DNA of 10,900 nt from Burkholderiaceae bacterium (GTDB taxonomy: Bacteria; Pseudomonadota; Gammaproteobacteria; Burkholderiales; Burkholderiaceae). The position numbers and the translations under genes are program-made. Of the stretch, positions 1 through 6,247 are shown piece after piece. Where the stretch lies: positions 1 to 10,900 of the forward strand of contig JAGOEY010000039.1 in assembly GCA_017997515.1 (NCBI GenBank), given 5' to 3'. The notes under the pieces were generated by a model that ran no database searches, was not told the DNA's origin, and saw only the letters and a program-made list of their open reading frames with translations. Numbering within the stretch: the stretch's first letter is position 1; every line of letters starts with the position of its first letter.

Positions 1-731
1 ACACCGGCTTCGGCCATGGTGGGCACGTCGGGCAGCTGCGGGTTGCGTTTGGCGGCGGCCACGGCCAGCGGGCGGATCTTGCCGTTCTTGATGTGGCCCA
101 TCACCGAAGGCATGGTGTCGAAGCTCACCTGCACCTGGCCACCGATCAGGTCAATCAGCGCCGGGCTGCTGCCCCGGTAAGGGATGTGGGTGATGAAAGT
201 GCCGGTGGCGTCCTTGAACAGCTCGGCCGCGATGTGCTGGGTGCTGCCCGAGCCGCTGCTGGCGTAGTTGAGCTGGCCAGGTTTGCTCTTGGCCAGCTTC
301 ACCAGATCGGCCACGTTGGTTACCGGCAGGGCCATGTTGGCCACCAGCACGTTGGGCACGGCTCCGACGAAGGCCACCGGCACCAGGTCCTTGTTGTTGT
401 CATAACCCAGCTTGAGCAGGTGCGGCGCAATGGCATGGGCGGTGGACACGCCCATCACAAAGGTGTGGCCGTCGGTGGACTTGGCGGTCACGTCGGCGGC
501 CAGGGTGTTGGACGCGCCGGGGCGGTTTTCCACCACCACACTCTGCTTGAGCAGCGGGCCCAGGCGGTCGGCCACAGCGCGGGCCATGGCGTCGGTACCG
601 CCGCCGGGGGCCGAGCCCACCAGCAGCTTCACGGGCTGGCGCGGCCATTCCTGGGCGGAGGCGGTGGACACGGCGGTGCCCAGCGTGGCCGCCAGGCTGC
701 AGGCAACGGCAAGGTGCGTGAGGGATTTCAT
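1..731 (-). CDS. Bug/TctC-family periplasmic solute-binding protein (partial, C-terminus outside window)
   Basis: The 243 visible residues match the Bug (Bordetella uptake gene)/TctC family of extracytoplasmic receptors. These bind small carboxylates or similar ligands in the periplasm, often for tripartite tricarboxylate transporters. A Sec signal peptide occupies about residues 1-26 and ends AsaSAQ. It is followed by WPRQPVKLLVG and the conserved loop APGGGTD, then VVENRPGAS, YASSGSGS, HIPYRGSSPAL and LPDVPTMAEAG, all family landmarks in the expected order. The start is set by an AGGAG site (complement of 740-744) 8 nt upstream. Family members run to about 320 residues, so roughly the last quarter lies beyond the left edge. 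The gene diverges from a LysR regulator, the usual arrangement for Bug genes. The ligand cannot be predicted from sequence. The family call is secure. Confidence 0.93.
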   Translation of the reverse strand, partial: MKSLTHLAVACSLAATLGTAVSTASAQEWPRQPVKLLVGSAPGGGTDAMARAVADRLGPLLKQSVVVENRPGASNTLAADVTAKSTDGHTFVMGVSTAHAIAPHLLKLGYDNNKDLVPVAFVGAVPNVLVANMALPVTNVADLVKLAKSKPGQLNYASSGSGSTQHIAAELFKDATGTFITHIPYRGSSPALIDLIGGQVQVSFDTMPSVMGHIKNGKIRPLAVAAAKRNPQLPDVPTMAEAG

Positions 732-795
732 GGTTTTGTCTCCTGTTTATCGGAATAAGGTTGGGGTGCAACAGGGACAGATGCTAGGCTTGTGA

Positions 796-849
796 TTGAT
801 TTCTGAAAATTCAAAGTTCTTCATGTATTGATAACCTGAAGATATACAT
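796..849. promoter_or_regulatory. Candidate LysR operator region between divergent genes
   Basis: The 121-bp gap between the binding-protein gene and the LysR gene holds two imperfect dyads. One is TTGA-N11-TCAA at 796-814. The other is ATGTAT-N15-ATACAT at 823-849, overlapping TTCA-N13-TGAA at 820-840. LysR regulators typically bind AT-rich dyads in exactly such divergent gaps. Neither dyad is a strict T-N11-A box, so this is a candidate only. Confidence 0.35.
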
Positions 850-852
850 CCC

Positions 853-1803
853 ATGAGCACCACCCCCACCGCCCAACTGCTGAACCGCCTGCGTATGCGC
901 CAGGTGGCCCTGTTACTCGCCATTGGGCAGCACCGCACCCTGCGCGCCGCCGCTGCCCAGCTGGGCCTGACCCAGCCGGCGGCCACCAAGATGCTGCAGG
1001 AGCTGGAAAGCGCCATGGGCCACGCCCTGTTCGACCGGGTCGGCCGGGGCCTGCAGCTCACGGCGGCCGGGCACTGCGTGCTGGCGTATTTCGAGGGCTT
1101 ACAAGGCCATTTCGACGCCCTCACCCGCGAGCTGGGCGAGCTGGAACAGGGCAGCGCTGGCAAGCTGTGTATCGGCAGCATCATGGCGGCCTCCCCCGCG
1201 GTGCTGACACAGGCCCTGATCCGGCTCAAGGCGCTGTACCCGCTGCTCACCATCGAGATCACGGTGGACACCAGCGACCGCCTGAGCGACGCACTGCGCC
1301 GGGGCGACCTGGACCTGGTGATTGGCCGGGTGCCCGATACCAACGCCGGGGCCTTCAGCTTCTCACCCATCGCCGAAGAAGCACTGTCCATCGTCGCCTC
1401 GCCCCAGCACCCGCTGGCCGGGCAGGCCCGCGTGGCCTGGGCCGAACTGCTGGCCTACCCCTGGATCCTGCAGCCGCACGGCAGCCCCATGCGCGAGGTG
1501 ATGGAGCATGAGTTCAAAAACCAGCGCAGCCCGCTGCCCCGGGGCCTGATCGAGACCGCGTCCATCCTCACCACCACCAACCTGATCGGCAACTCCGACA
1601 TGCTGGCGGTGATGCCCACCGAGGTGGCCGAACGCTACGAGGCCCACGGCCTGCTGGCCTGCCTGCGTTACACCGTGCGCCAGCGGCTCAGTGTGTACGG
1701 CACCATCGCCGCCCGGGACCGGCCCGCCGGGCCAGCGGCAACCCAGCTGATGCAGTTCCTCCGTTCGGCCACTGCCGAGGCACCACAGAATCAAAAACAA
1801 TAG
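853..1803 (+). CDS. LysR-family transcriptional regulator
   Basis: A 316-aa protein of normal LysR length. The N-terminal winged helix-turn-helix spans about residues 13-72 and contains the typical run RAAAAQLGLTQPAATKMLQELE followed by LFDRVGRGLQLTAAG. A linker helix follows. The effector-binding domain (about 95-305) has IGSIMAASPAVL at its start and the LDLVIGRVPD motif. The effector domain recalls the GbpR-like subgroup, which is a weak assignment. It diverges from the Bug binding-protein gene, so control of that gene and possibly of itself is the likely job; the inducer is unknown. The ATG at 853 has only a weak upstream GAAG. The last codons (NQKQ) and the TAG stop lie in the AT-rich left end of an interspersed repeat, so the C-terminus may have been reset by that element. 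Confidence 0.93.
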   Translation: MSTTPTAQLLNRLRMRQVALLLAIGQHRTLRAAAAQLGLTQPAATKMLQELESAMGHALFDRVGRGLQLTAAGHCVLAYFEGLQGHFDALTRELGELEQGSAGKLCIGSIMAASPAVLTQALIRLKALYPLLTIEITVDTSDRLSDALRRGDLDLVIGRVPDTNAGAFSFSPIAEEALSIVASPQHPLAGQARVAWAELLAYPWILQPHGSPMREVMEHEFKNQRSPLPRGLIETASILTTTNLIGNSDMLAVMPTEVAERYEAHGLLACLRYTVRQRLSVYGTIAARDRPAGPAATQLMQFLRSATAEAPQNQKQ

Positions 1804-1851
1804 CGCTGTACGCACATGGGTATTGTGCTAAAGCCACTTTTGGCTTCAAAA
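1791..1851 (+). repeat. Interspersed palindromic repeat, copy A (about 55 bp)
   Basis: This copy shares its layout with copy B near 4442-4505: ATAGC (1800-1804), a CGC block, a first hairpin GCAC/GTGC (1812-1815 with 1825-1828), then AnAGnC, a T-run and CTT. A second hairpin AAGCCA-CTTT-TGGCTT spans 1831-1846. The short direct repeat TCAAAA flanks it at 1791-1796 and 1846-1851. It overlaps the end of the LysR gene. I recall this type of repeat from intergenic regions of Comamonadaceae genomes, without having checked. Confidence 0.6.
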
Positions 1852-1879
1852 CCCCACCCCCACAGGGGCGGGCAATAAT

Positions 1880-1905
1880 CCCTAGAATTCAAGGGTTTTC
1901 CCTAG
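1880..1905. promoter_or_regulatory. Direct CCCTAG repeats spaced by two helical turns upstream of the MFS gene
   Basis: The hexamer CCCTAG occurs at 1880-1885 and again at 1900-1905, exactly 20 bp apart, with AGGG (1892-1895) between them forming AGGG-TTTT-CCCT with the second copy. The block ends 33 bp before the MFS start codon. Same-face spacing suggests a protein binding site controlling the transporter. No regulator is identified and no clear -10/-35 pair is seen. Confidence 0.3.
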
Positions 1906-1938
1906 GATGCAGCACCCCTCCCCGCTGCGCAACACCCC

Positions 1939-3126
1939 ATGAACCTTCCCCTCTTCGCCCTGGCCGTGGCGGCCTTTGGTATCGGCACCACCGAATTTGT
2001 CATCCTGGGCCTGCTGCCCGAAGTCGCCAGCGACCTGGCCGTGTCCATCCCCGCAGCGGGCATGCTGGTGTCGGCCTACGCGCTCGGCGTGGCGGTGGGT
2101 GGACCGATCCTGGCCGTGGCCACGGCGCGGATGCCGCGCAAGACCACACTGGCATGGCTGATGGCGCTGTTTATCCTGGGCAACGTGGGCTGCGCACTGG
2201 CCCCCAACTACGCGTGGCTGATGGTGGCGCGGGTGGCCACGTCGTTCTGCCATGCGGCCTTCTTTGGTATTGGTGCGGTGGTGGCGGCCAGTGTGGTCGA
2301 GCCGCACAAACGGGCGCAGGCCATGGCGCTGATGTTCACCGGCCTGACACTCGCCAACGTGCTCGGGGTGCCACTGGGCACGCTGATGGGCCAGCACCTG
2401 GGCTGGCGCTCCACCTTCTGGGCCGTGGCCGTGATTGGTGTGCTGGCCATTGCCGCCGTGCTGCGCTGGGTGCCGAACCTGCGCCACACGCTGAGCGGCA
2501 GCGCGCTGGGTGAATTCCGCGTGCTGCGCAGCAAACAGGTGCTGCTGGCGCTGGGTGTGAGTGTGCTGGCCTCGACCAGCATGTTCACCGTGTTCACCTA
2601 CATCACACCCATCCTGCGCGACGTGACCGGCGTGTCGCCCCAGAACGTGAGTGGTGTGCTGCTGCTGTGCGGTGTGGGCCTGACCATCGGCAACCTGCTC
2701 GGTGGCCGCCTGGCCGACTGGAAACTCATGCCCTCACTCATGGGCATCTTCGCCGTGCTGGCCGTGGTGCTGGCCGCGTTTTCGTTCACCAGCGCCTGGC
2801 TCTGGCCCGCTGTTTTCACCGTGGTGGTGTGGGGCATGGTGGCTTTCTCCGCTGGCACGCCGCTGCAGGCGCGGGTGGTGACGCAGGCGGGTGACGCGCC
2901 CAGCCTGGCGTCCACCCTGAACATCGGGGCGTTTAACCTTGGCAACGCCATTGGTGCGTGGCTGGGGGGTGTGGTGATCAGCGCAGGCTGGTCGCTGCAG
3001 ACGATCCCGCTGGTGGCCGCAGGGGTGACGCTGGCGGCGCTGGCGTTGACGGTGTACACCGCATCGCTGGACCGGGCACCTGCGGCGGGGTCTTCCACGA
3101 AACTGGCGGGGTGTGAAGCGGGCTGA
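1939..3126 (+). CDS. MFS transporter, DHA1 family, YdhP-like
   Basis: A 395-aa integral membrane protein with about 12 hydrophobic segments, the normal size for the major facilitator superfamily. Similarity to E. coli YdhP is strong along the length: AFGIGTTEFVILGLLPEVA at the N-terminus, VSIPAAGMLVSAYALGV in helix 2, AAFFGIGAVVAASVV, FTGLTLANVLGVPLGTLMG, and near the C-terminus STLNIGAFNLGNAIGAWLGG. It is probably a proton-driven inner-membrane drug or metabolite exporter; the substrate is unknown. The ATG at 1939 has no convincing Shine-Dalgarno sequence, but the protein starts where YdhP starts. It follows the LysR gene in the same direction after 135 bp that hold a repeat and CCCTAG direct repeats. 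It converges with the VOC gene after 23 bp. Confidence 0.92.
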   Translation: MNLPLFALAVAAFGIGTTEFVILGLLPEVASDLAVSIPAAGMLVSAYALGVAVGGPILAVATARMPRKTTLAWLMALFILGNVGCALAPNYAWLMVARVATSFCHAAFFGIGAVVAASVVEPHKRAQAMALMFTGLTLANVLGVPLGTLMGQHLGWRSTFWAVAVIGVLAIAAVLRWVPNLRHTLSGSALGEFRVLRSKQVLLALGVSVLASTSMFTVFTYITPILRDVTGVSPQNVSGVLLLCGVGLTIGNLLGGRLADWKLMPSLMGIFAVLAVVLAAFSFTSAWLWPAVFTVVVWGMVAFSAGTPLQARVVTQAGDAPSLASTLNIGAFNLGNAIGAWLGGVVISAGWSLQTIPLVAAGVTLAALALTVYTASLDRAPAAGSSTKLAGCEAG

Positions 3127-3156
3127 AAAAGCGGAAGGACAGGCCAGCTTCAGCCC
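3120..3156. terminator. Inverted repeat holding both convergent stop codons; possible bidirectional terminator
   Basis: GGGCTGAA (3120-3127) pairs perfectly with TTCAGCCC (3149-3156) across a 21-nt loop. The TGA of the MFS gene (3124-3126) lies in the left arm and the TGA of the VOC gene (complement of 3150-3152) in the right arm. There is no U-tract and the loop is long, so termination is uncertain. Confidence 0.35.
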
Positions 3157-3629
3157 CGGTACGCCGCCTCAATGGCGGCAACGTCGATCTTCTGCATGGT
3201 CATCATGGCGTCGAACGCACGTTTGGCGGCCGCACGGTCGGGGTCGGCTATCGCCTCCAGCAGCACACGCGGCGTGATCTGCCATGACAAACCCCATTTG
3301 TCCTTGCACCAGCCACAATCACTTTCCTGGCCACCATTGCCGACCACCGCGTTCCACAAACGGTCGGTTTCCGCCTGGTCAACCGTTGCGATCTGGAACG
3401 AAAAAGCCTCACTGTGTTTGAAGTGGGGGCCGCCGTTCAGGCCGACGCAGGGAATACCCACCACCGTGAACTCCACCAACAGCACATCCCCTTCACTGTC
3501 ATCCGGGTAGTCGCCCGGCGCGCGGTGGATAGCTCCCATGGCACTGTCAGGGAAGGTCTGCGCATAGAAGTTTGCGGCTTCCACCGCATCCCGCTCGTAC
3601 CATAAACACAGTGTGTTCTTGTGGACCAT
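3150..3629 (-). CDS. VOC-superfamily protein, PhnB-like (3-demethylubiquinone-9 3-methyltransferase-like fold)
   Basis: A 159-aa cytoplasmic protein with the paired beta-alpha-beta-beta-beta modules of the vicinal oxygen chelate superfamily, PhnB-like subgroup. Typical stretches are LCLWYERDAVEAANFYAQTF at the N-terminus, the LNGGPHFKHSEAFSFQI segment, CGWCKDKWGLSWQITP, and a C-terminal helix with RAFDAMMTMQKIDVAAIEAAY. The family name 3-demethylubiquinone methyltransferase is historical; most members have no proven reaction. I chose the ATG at 3629 because AGGAG stands 7 nt upstream (complement strand) and it begins at the family N-terminus. An in-frame start at 3707 would add 26 unrelated residues. 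Likely monocistronic, facing the MFS gene. No function beyond the fold can be assigned. Confidence 0.88.
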   Translation of the reverse strand: MVHKNTLCLWYERDAVEAANFYAQTFPDSAMGAIHRAPGDYPDDSEGDVLLVEFTVVGIPCVGLNGGPHFKHSEAFSFQIATVDQAETDRLWNAVVGNGGQESDCGWCKDKWGLSWQITPRVLLEAIADPDRAAAKRAFDAMMTMQKIDVAAIEAAYRG

Positions 3630-3653
3630 GGTCTGTCTCCTGAAGCAATAGAA

Positions 3654-3668
3654 CGGGTTGGCAACCCG
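3654..3668. promoter_or_regulatory. Perfect dyad CGGGTT-GGC-AACCCG upstream of the VOC gene
   Basis: Six-base perfect arms with a 3-nt centre lie 25 nt upstream of the VOC start codon. It could be an operator or a hairpin in the leader. A second, shorter dyad AGACC-N11-GGTCT lies at 3701-3721. No regulator can be named. Confidence 0.3.
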
Positions 3669-3730
3669 CATGATCTGCCCGCGAACCACTGGCATCGTAC
3701 AGACCACAAAAAACCCGGTCTATAGGACGC

Positions 3731-3756
3731 GGCCGATGCCGCTGTAGCCATCGGCC
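3731..3756. other. Strong inverted repeat in the divergent gap between the VOC gene and the 201-aa gene
   Basis: GGCCGATG (3731-3738) pairs perfectly with CATCGGCC (3749-3756) over a 10-nt loop, and three more pairs form outside a single bulged C. It lies 52 bp before the 201-aa gene. No T-run follows, so an operator or leader structure is more likely than a terminator. Confidence 0.4.
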
Positions 3757-3808
3757 CGCGCTGACTACACTTCACCACTCCCGCCCAACGAACCAGCCCC
3801 CCTTCCCC

Positions 3809-4414
3809 ATGGACTTTTTCCTCCTGACACTGATCAGTGCCACCGGCTTTTACATGCTCAAGTCTGCCGAGCAGCGCAAACGTATCACCCTGCTGGGCAG
3901 CCATCTGAGCCAGTACCAGATCGAAAAACTGATGGAGACCTTGTCCGACGGCTACCTGCGCGCGCTGGGGGAGAAGGATGCCGCGCGGCGTGAGCAGGTG
4001 TGGGCGCTGCTGGCCAGCAGCGAGGCCCAGCTGTGCAGCCAGTTCAGCCGTTTTGTGGCCGAGTTTGCCAAGGTGGACGAGGTGTCCACACGGGTCAGCA
4101 AGATTCCGGTGGCGGTGCCGTTTGCCAACCAGCTGCTGTCCGCCGCCACCTTCGACCTGCGCAAGGTGTTTGCCGTACACGCCAAGGGCCTGGCCCAGGC
4201 CGCACAGAACACCGACGGGCGCTCGCCGCGCGACAAGGCCTTCACCATGTCGGCCGAGCTGTATCTGATGCAGCACACCTGCCACTGGTTCTGCAAGTCC
4301 AAAACCGTGGCCTCGGCCCGGCTGATGGCGCGGCACAAAACAACGTACGAACAGGTGCTGGCCTCGGTGGCCCCGGCCACGCGGGACGCCTACCGGGCGC
4401 TGGTGGGTGCGTAA
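3809..4414 (+). CDS. Membrane-anchored protein of unknown function
   Basis: I do not recognise this 201-aa protein. It begins with a hydrophobic helix (about residues 2-17) directly followed by KSAEQRKR, as in an N-terminal anchor with a cytoplasmic positive flank. The remainder is soluble and mostly helical, with SRFVAEFAKVDEVSTRVSKIPVAV in the middle and a cluster HTCHWFC (H156, C158, H159, C162) near the C-terminus. That cluster could bind a metal or form a disulfide, but this is speculation. Codon use matches the neighbours and the reading frame is strongly GC3-biased, so it is very likely a real gene. The start at 3809 lacks a clear Shine-Dalgarno sequence; it is preferred because it includes the membrane helix. 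A copy of the interspersed repeat follows its stop codon. Confidence 0.75.
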   Translation: MDFFLLTLISATGFYMLKSAEQRKRITLLGSHLSQYQIEKLMETLSDGYLRALGEKDAARREQVWALLASSEAQLCSQFSRFVAEFAKVDEVSTRVSKIPVAVPFANQLLSAATFDLRKVFAVHAKGLAQAAQNTDGRSPRDKAFTMSAELYLMQHTCHWFCKSKTVASARLMARHKTTYEQVLASVAPATRDAYRALVGA

Positions 4415-4441
4415 AACCCCAGTGTGGCTTGCCTCGAATGC

Positions 4442-4505
4442 TATAAATTAAATAGCTATTCGCGCTCACCCAGAGGGCGCCAGAGGCCTATTTTTCTTAT
4501 AAATT
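4442..4505 (+). repeat. Interspersed palindromic repeat, copy B (about 56 bp)
   Basis: Flanked by perfect 8-bp direct repeats TATAAATT (4442-4449 and 4498-4505). It contains the palindrome AATAGCTATT (4451-4460), a hairpin GCGCTC/GGGCGC (4462-4467 with 4475-4480, one G-T pair) and an AGAGGCCTATTTTTCTT tail. The layout matches copy A, and the first hairpin is kept although its sequence differs. It lies between the converging ends of the 201-aa gene and the four-gene minus operon, where it may also reduce read-through. Confidence 0.65.
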
Positions 4506-4537
4506 GCGCCAACATGGGAGCGGTGTAGAACCACCTT

Positions 4538-5059
4538 TCAGCGGGACCCAATGGCGCGTGCCACCGCGTCCTGAACGGTTCCCAGGGTGTTGCTGTTGCG
4601 CAGCATGCCCAAGCCGTTGGAGCTGGCATGTATGACAGTTTGCACACGGATCTGCTGGTCGTTCAGCGTGTTCTGGATCACCAGGCCCGCACCGAGGTCT
4701 GAGGCCCGGCCCTCGACGCTGTTGCCCGGACCGTTTTGCACGAGGTTCATACCCGCCATCCGCTGGCTGATCTGCAGGGCCTGCGCCGGGTTGAGCTGCG
4801 ACAAGCGGTCGAGTGTGAGGGTGGTCTGGGTCACCAGCGCGCCGTTGATGTAGACCGCCCGGCTGATTCCAAACCCCACTCGCAGGCCGTGCCCGGCATC
4901 AAAGCCACCCCGCAGGGTTTCCAGGTGCTGGTCGCTGACCGTGCGCCACACCAACGGCTCTGCGGCATACACCGGCACGTGGTGGCCGGCACCCCACACC
5001 AGCAGCCCACAACACAGCCCCCGGGCGAGTGCAGCGGTCGGTACAGGGTGGTGGAGCAT
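4538..5059 (-). CDS. Exported protein with double-glycine (LRGG) site, last gene of the C39 peptidase operon
   Basis: A 173-aa protein with a hydrophobic N-terminal segment (about residues 9-32) that looks like a Sec signal peptide ending near VYAAE. After a short stretch comes VSDQHLETLRGG (41-52), with V, L and L at -12, -7 and -4 before the GG, the spacing of double-glycine leaders cut by C39 peptidases. The part after GG begins FDAGHGLRVGFGISRAVYING and continues with Gln/Asn-rich segments such as LVQNGPGNS and LVIQNTLNDQQIRVQ. The start ATG overlaps the stop of the C39 peptidase gene (TGATG), with GGAG 7 nt upstream, so the two are translationally coupled. I think similar short LRGGF proteins sit beside C39 peptidases in other Proteobacteria, from memory. 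By position it corresponds to FapE in fap operons, but homology is unproven. Confidence 0.82.
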   Translation of the reverse strand: MLHHPVPTAALARGLCCGLLVWGAGHHVPVYAAEPLVWRTVSDQHLETLRGGFDAGHGLRVGFGISRAVYINGALVTQTTLTLDRLSQLNPAQALQISQRMAGMNLVQNGPGNSVEGRASDLGAGLVIQNTLNDQQIRVQTVIHASSNGLGMLRNSNTLGTVQDAVARAIGSR

Positions 5060-5739
5060 CAGAAATCTCCCGGCCCCAGCTTGGGCAGAGAAATATCGGT
5101 CAGGCTGTCGCGGCCCACACCACTCAGCAAAGGAGCGCGCGGCGCCACGCGCCAATCGGCACGCAGGTTGAAGCGTGCCTGGTCCATGCGGTTGTGCACC
5201 ACAAACAGCACACCGTTTTGCCAGTTTTTCGCGAAGACCTCACGGGCCAGTGCACGGGTGCCCTGTGCCGGGTCCCCCACCAGCACCCGGTCGGGCTGCA
5301 GACCTTTCACGACCACAAAATGCAGGTATCCGTTGTCGTTCAGCAGCACGATGGCCGGAACATTCACCTCACCCAGTTTGTCCAGGGGCTGCTCGAAGCC
5401 GTCGGCGTCAAAGCCATGGGCCGCAAGCACCCGTTTCATGTCGAGCAGCGAAAAACCATCTTGGCGGATACGCGCCTGGTCGCCTTGCGCATACATCTGC
5501 TCAAACACGGCCTGCTCGCTGATCGGGTAGGCGTAGTGGTGTGTGAGCAAGGTCGCCACCGCCGCAGACCCACAACTGAAGTCGTACTGCTGCAGCAGCG
5601 TGCCCGACCAACGCGCCTGCCGCAGGCTGGTCACCGGAACCTGCATGTCACCGGCCCCGGTGGACAGCAACTGGGCAGATTGCGCCCCGGCAGTCCCGCC
5701 CACAGCCGCCAGCGCAAGGAATAACAACAGGCCGCGCAT
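5059..5739 (-). CDS. Periplasmic C39-family cysteine peptidase, FapD-like
   Basis: A 226-aa protein with a Sec signal peptide (about 1-20, ending AGAQ) and a complete papain-like C39 domain. The oxyanion-hole Gln is Q50 and the nucleophile is C56 in QQYDFSCGSAAVATLL (Q-x5-C as in the family). The catalytic His is H140 in NDNGYLHFVVVKG, and the Asp is D156 in VGDPAQG. Unlike bacteriocin exporters it carries no ABC-transporter domains: it is a free-standing, exported peptidase like FapD of the Pseudomonas amyloid system. The likely substrates are the two neighbouring proteins with LRGG sites. It starts 5 nt after the stop of the 125-aa gene and its stop overlaps the start of the 173-aa gene, so it is in an operon. 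No clear Shine-Dalgarno sequence precedes ATG 5739, which suggests coupled translation. Family and triad are secure; the substrate is inferred. Confidence 0.93.
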   Translation of the reverse strand: MRGLLLFLALAAVGGTAGAQSAQLLSTGAGDMQVPVTSLRQARWSGTLLQQYDFSCGSAAVATLLTHHYAYPISEQAVFEQMYAQGDQARIRQDGFSLLDMKRVLAAHGFDADGFEQPLDKLGEVNVPAIVLLNDNGYLHFVVVKGLQPDRVLVGDPAQGTRALAREVFAKNWQNGVLFVVHNRMDQARFNLRADWRVAPRAPLLSGVGRDSLTDISLPKLGPGDF

Positions 5740-5744
5740 GGTGT

Positions 5745-6122
5745 TCAATCCATCTGCACATGCAGGAGAACCGCGTTCTGGATCAACACATTGGCACCGG
5801 AGTTCTGGATCACGACAGGAAGTCCACTCATGTTCGAAAACGCACCGCTGCTGATCGTGTTGCTGCCCGTCGCCACCTGATGGGCGCTGTTGCCTGTTGT
5901 GGCCCCTGTCAGCAGCATGTCGTTCTGTACGTAAGTGCCACCACGCAAACGCTCCAGAGCGGTGGTCGCCACAGGGGTGGAGAAACTCCCGCGCCCGGCC
6001 AGTGCACCGGCAACAGGGGCGTTGGTCGCATTGGTGGCTTCGCCTGGCGGGGCTTGCGCCATTGCCGCCAACGTACACAGCATGGCTGTGGCCCCCACTG
6101 CCAATGTCAGGTGGTTTTTCAT
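5745..6122 (-). CDS. Small exported protein with double-glycine (LRGG) site and IQN-type C-terminus
   Basis: A 125-aa protein with a clear Sec signal peptide (1-24, ending AMAQA). A Pro/Ala-rich segment follows, then VATTALERLRGG (51-62), whose V, L and L at -12, -7 and -4 fit double-glycine leader spacing. The part after GG is short and rich in Ser, Thr, Asn and Gly, and ends in SGLPVVIQNSGANVLIQNAVLLHVQ (99-123). That end resembles the C-terminus of the upstream 410-aa protein: both read NSG-x3-LIQ and then a V-rich strand ending in VQ. It could be a fibre subunit, a nucleator or a cap. The start is supported by AGGAG 5 nt upstream (complement of 6128-6132). The C39 gene follows after 5 nt. 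I cannot assign a named family. Confidence 0.82.
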   Translation of the reverse strand: MKNHLTLAVGATAMLCTLAAMAQAPPGEATNATNAPVAGALAGRGSFSTPVATTALERLRGGTYVQNDMLLTGATTGNSAHQVATGSNTISSGAFSNMSGLPVVIQNSGANVLIQNAVLLHVQMD

Positions 6123-6157
6123 GGTGTCTCCTCAGGTCGTCGCGGACACAGCGGAAT

Positions 6158-6244
6158 GGGCCGGCGGGGACAACCCGGGCAGACAGTGCGCTGGCTGCAC
6201 ACCGTCTACCCGATGGCCCACCCTACCGACCCTCAACCCGGCCC
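6158..6244 (-). other. Intercistronic region with long-range inverted repeat
   Basis: The 125-bp gap between the 410-aa and 125-aa genes holds a perfect pair GGGCCGG (6158-6164) / CCGGCCC (6238-6244) around 73 nt. In the transcript this could form a structure after the fibre-candidate stop codon and help set unequal expression. There is no T-run to indicate a terminator. Confidence 0.25.
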
Positions 6245-6247
6245 GTG

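Noticed and set aside
3630..3707. Upstream in-frame start adding 26 residues to the VOC protein
   Set aside because: The ATG at 3629 has a good AGGAG and begins at the conserved family N-terminus; the extra residues run through a dyad-rich leader.
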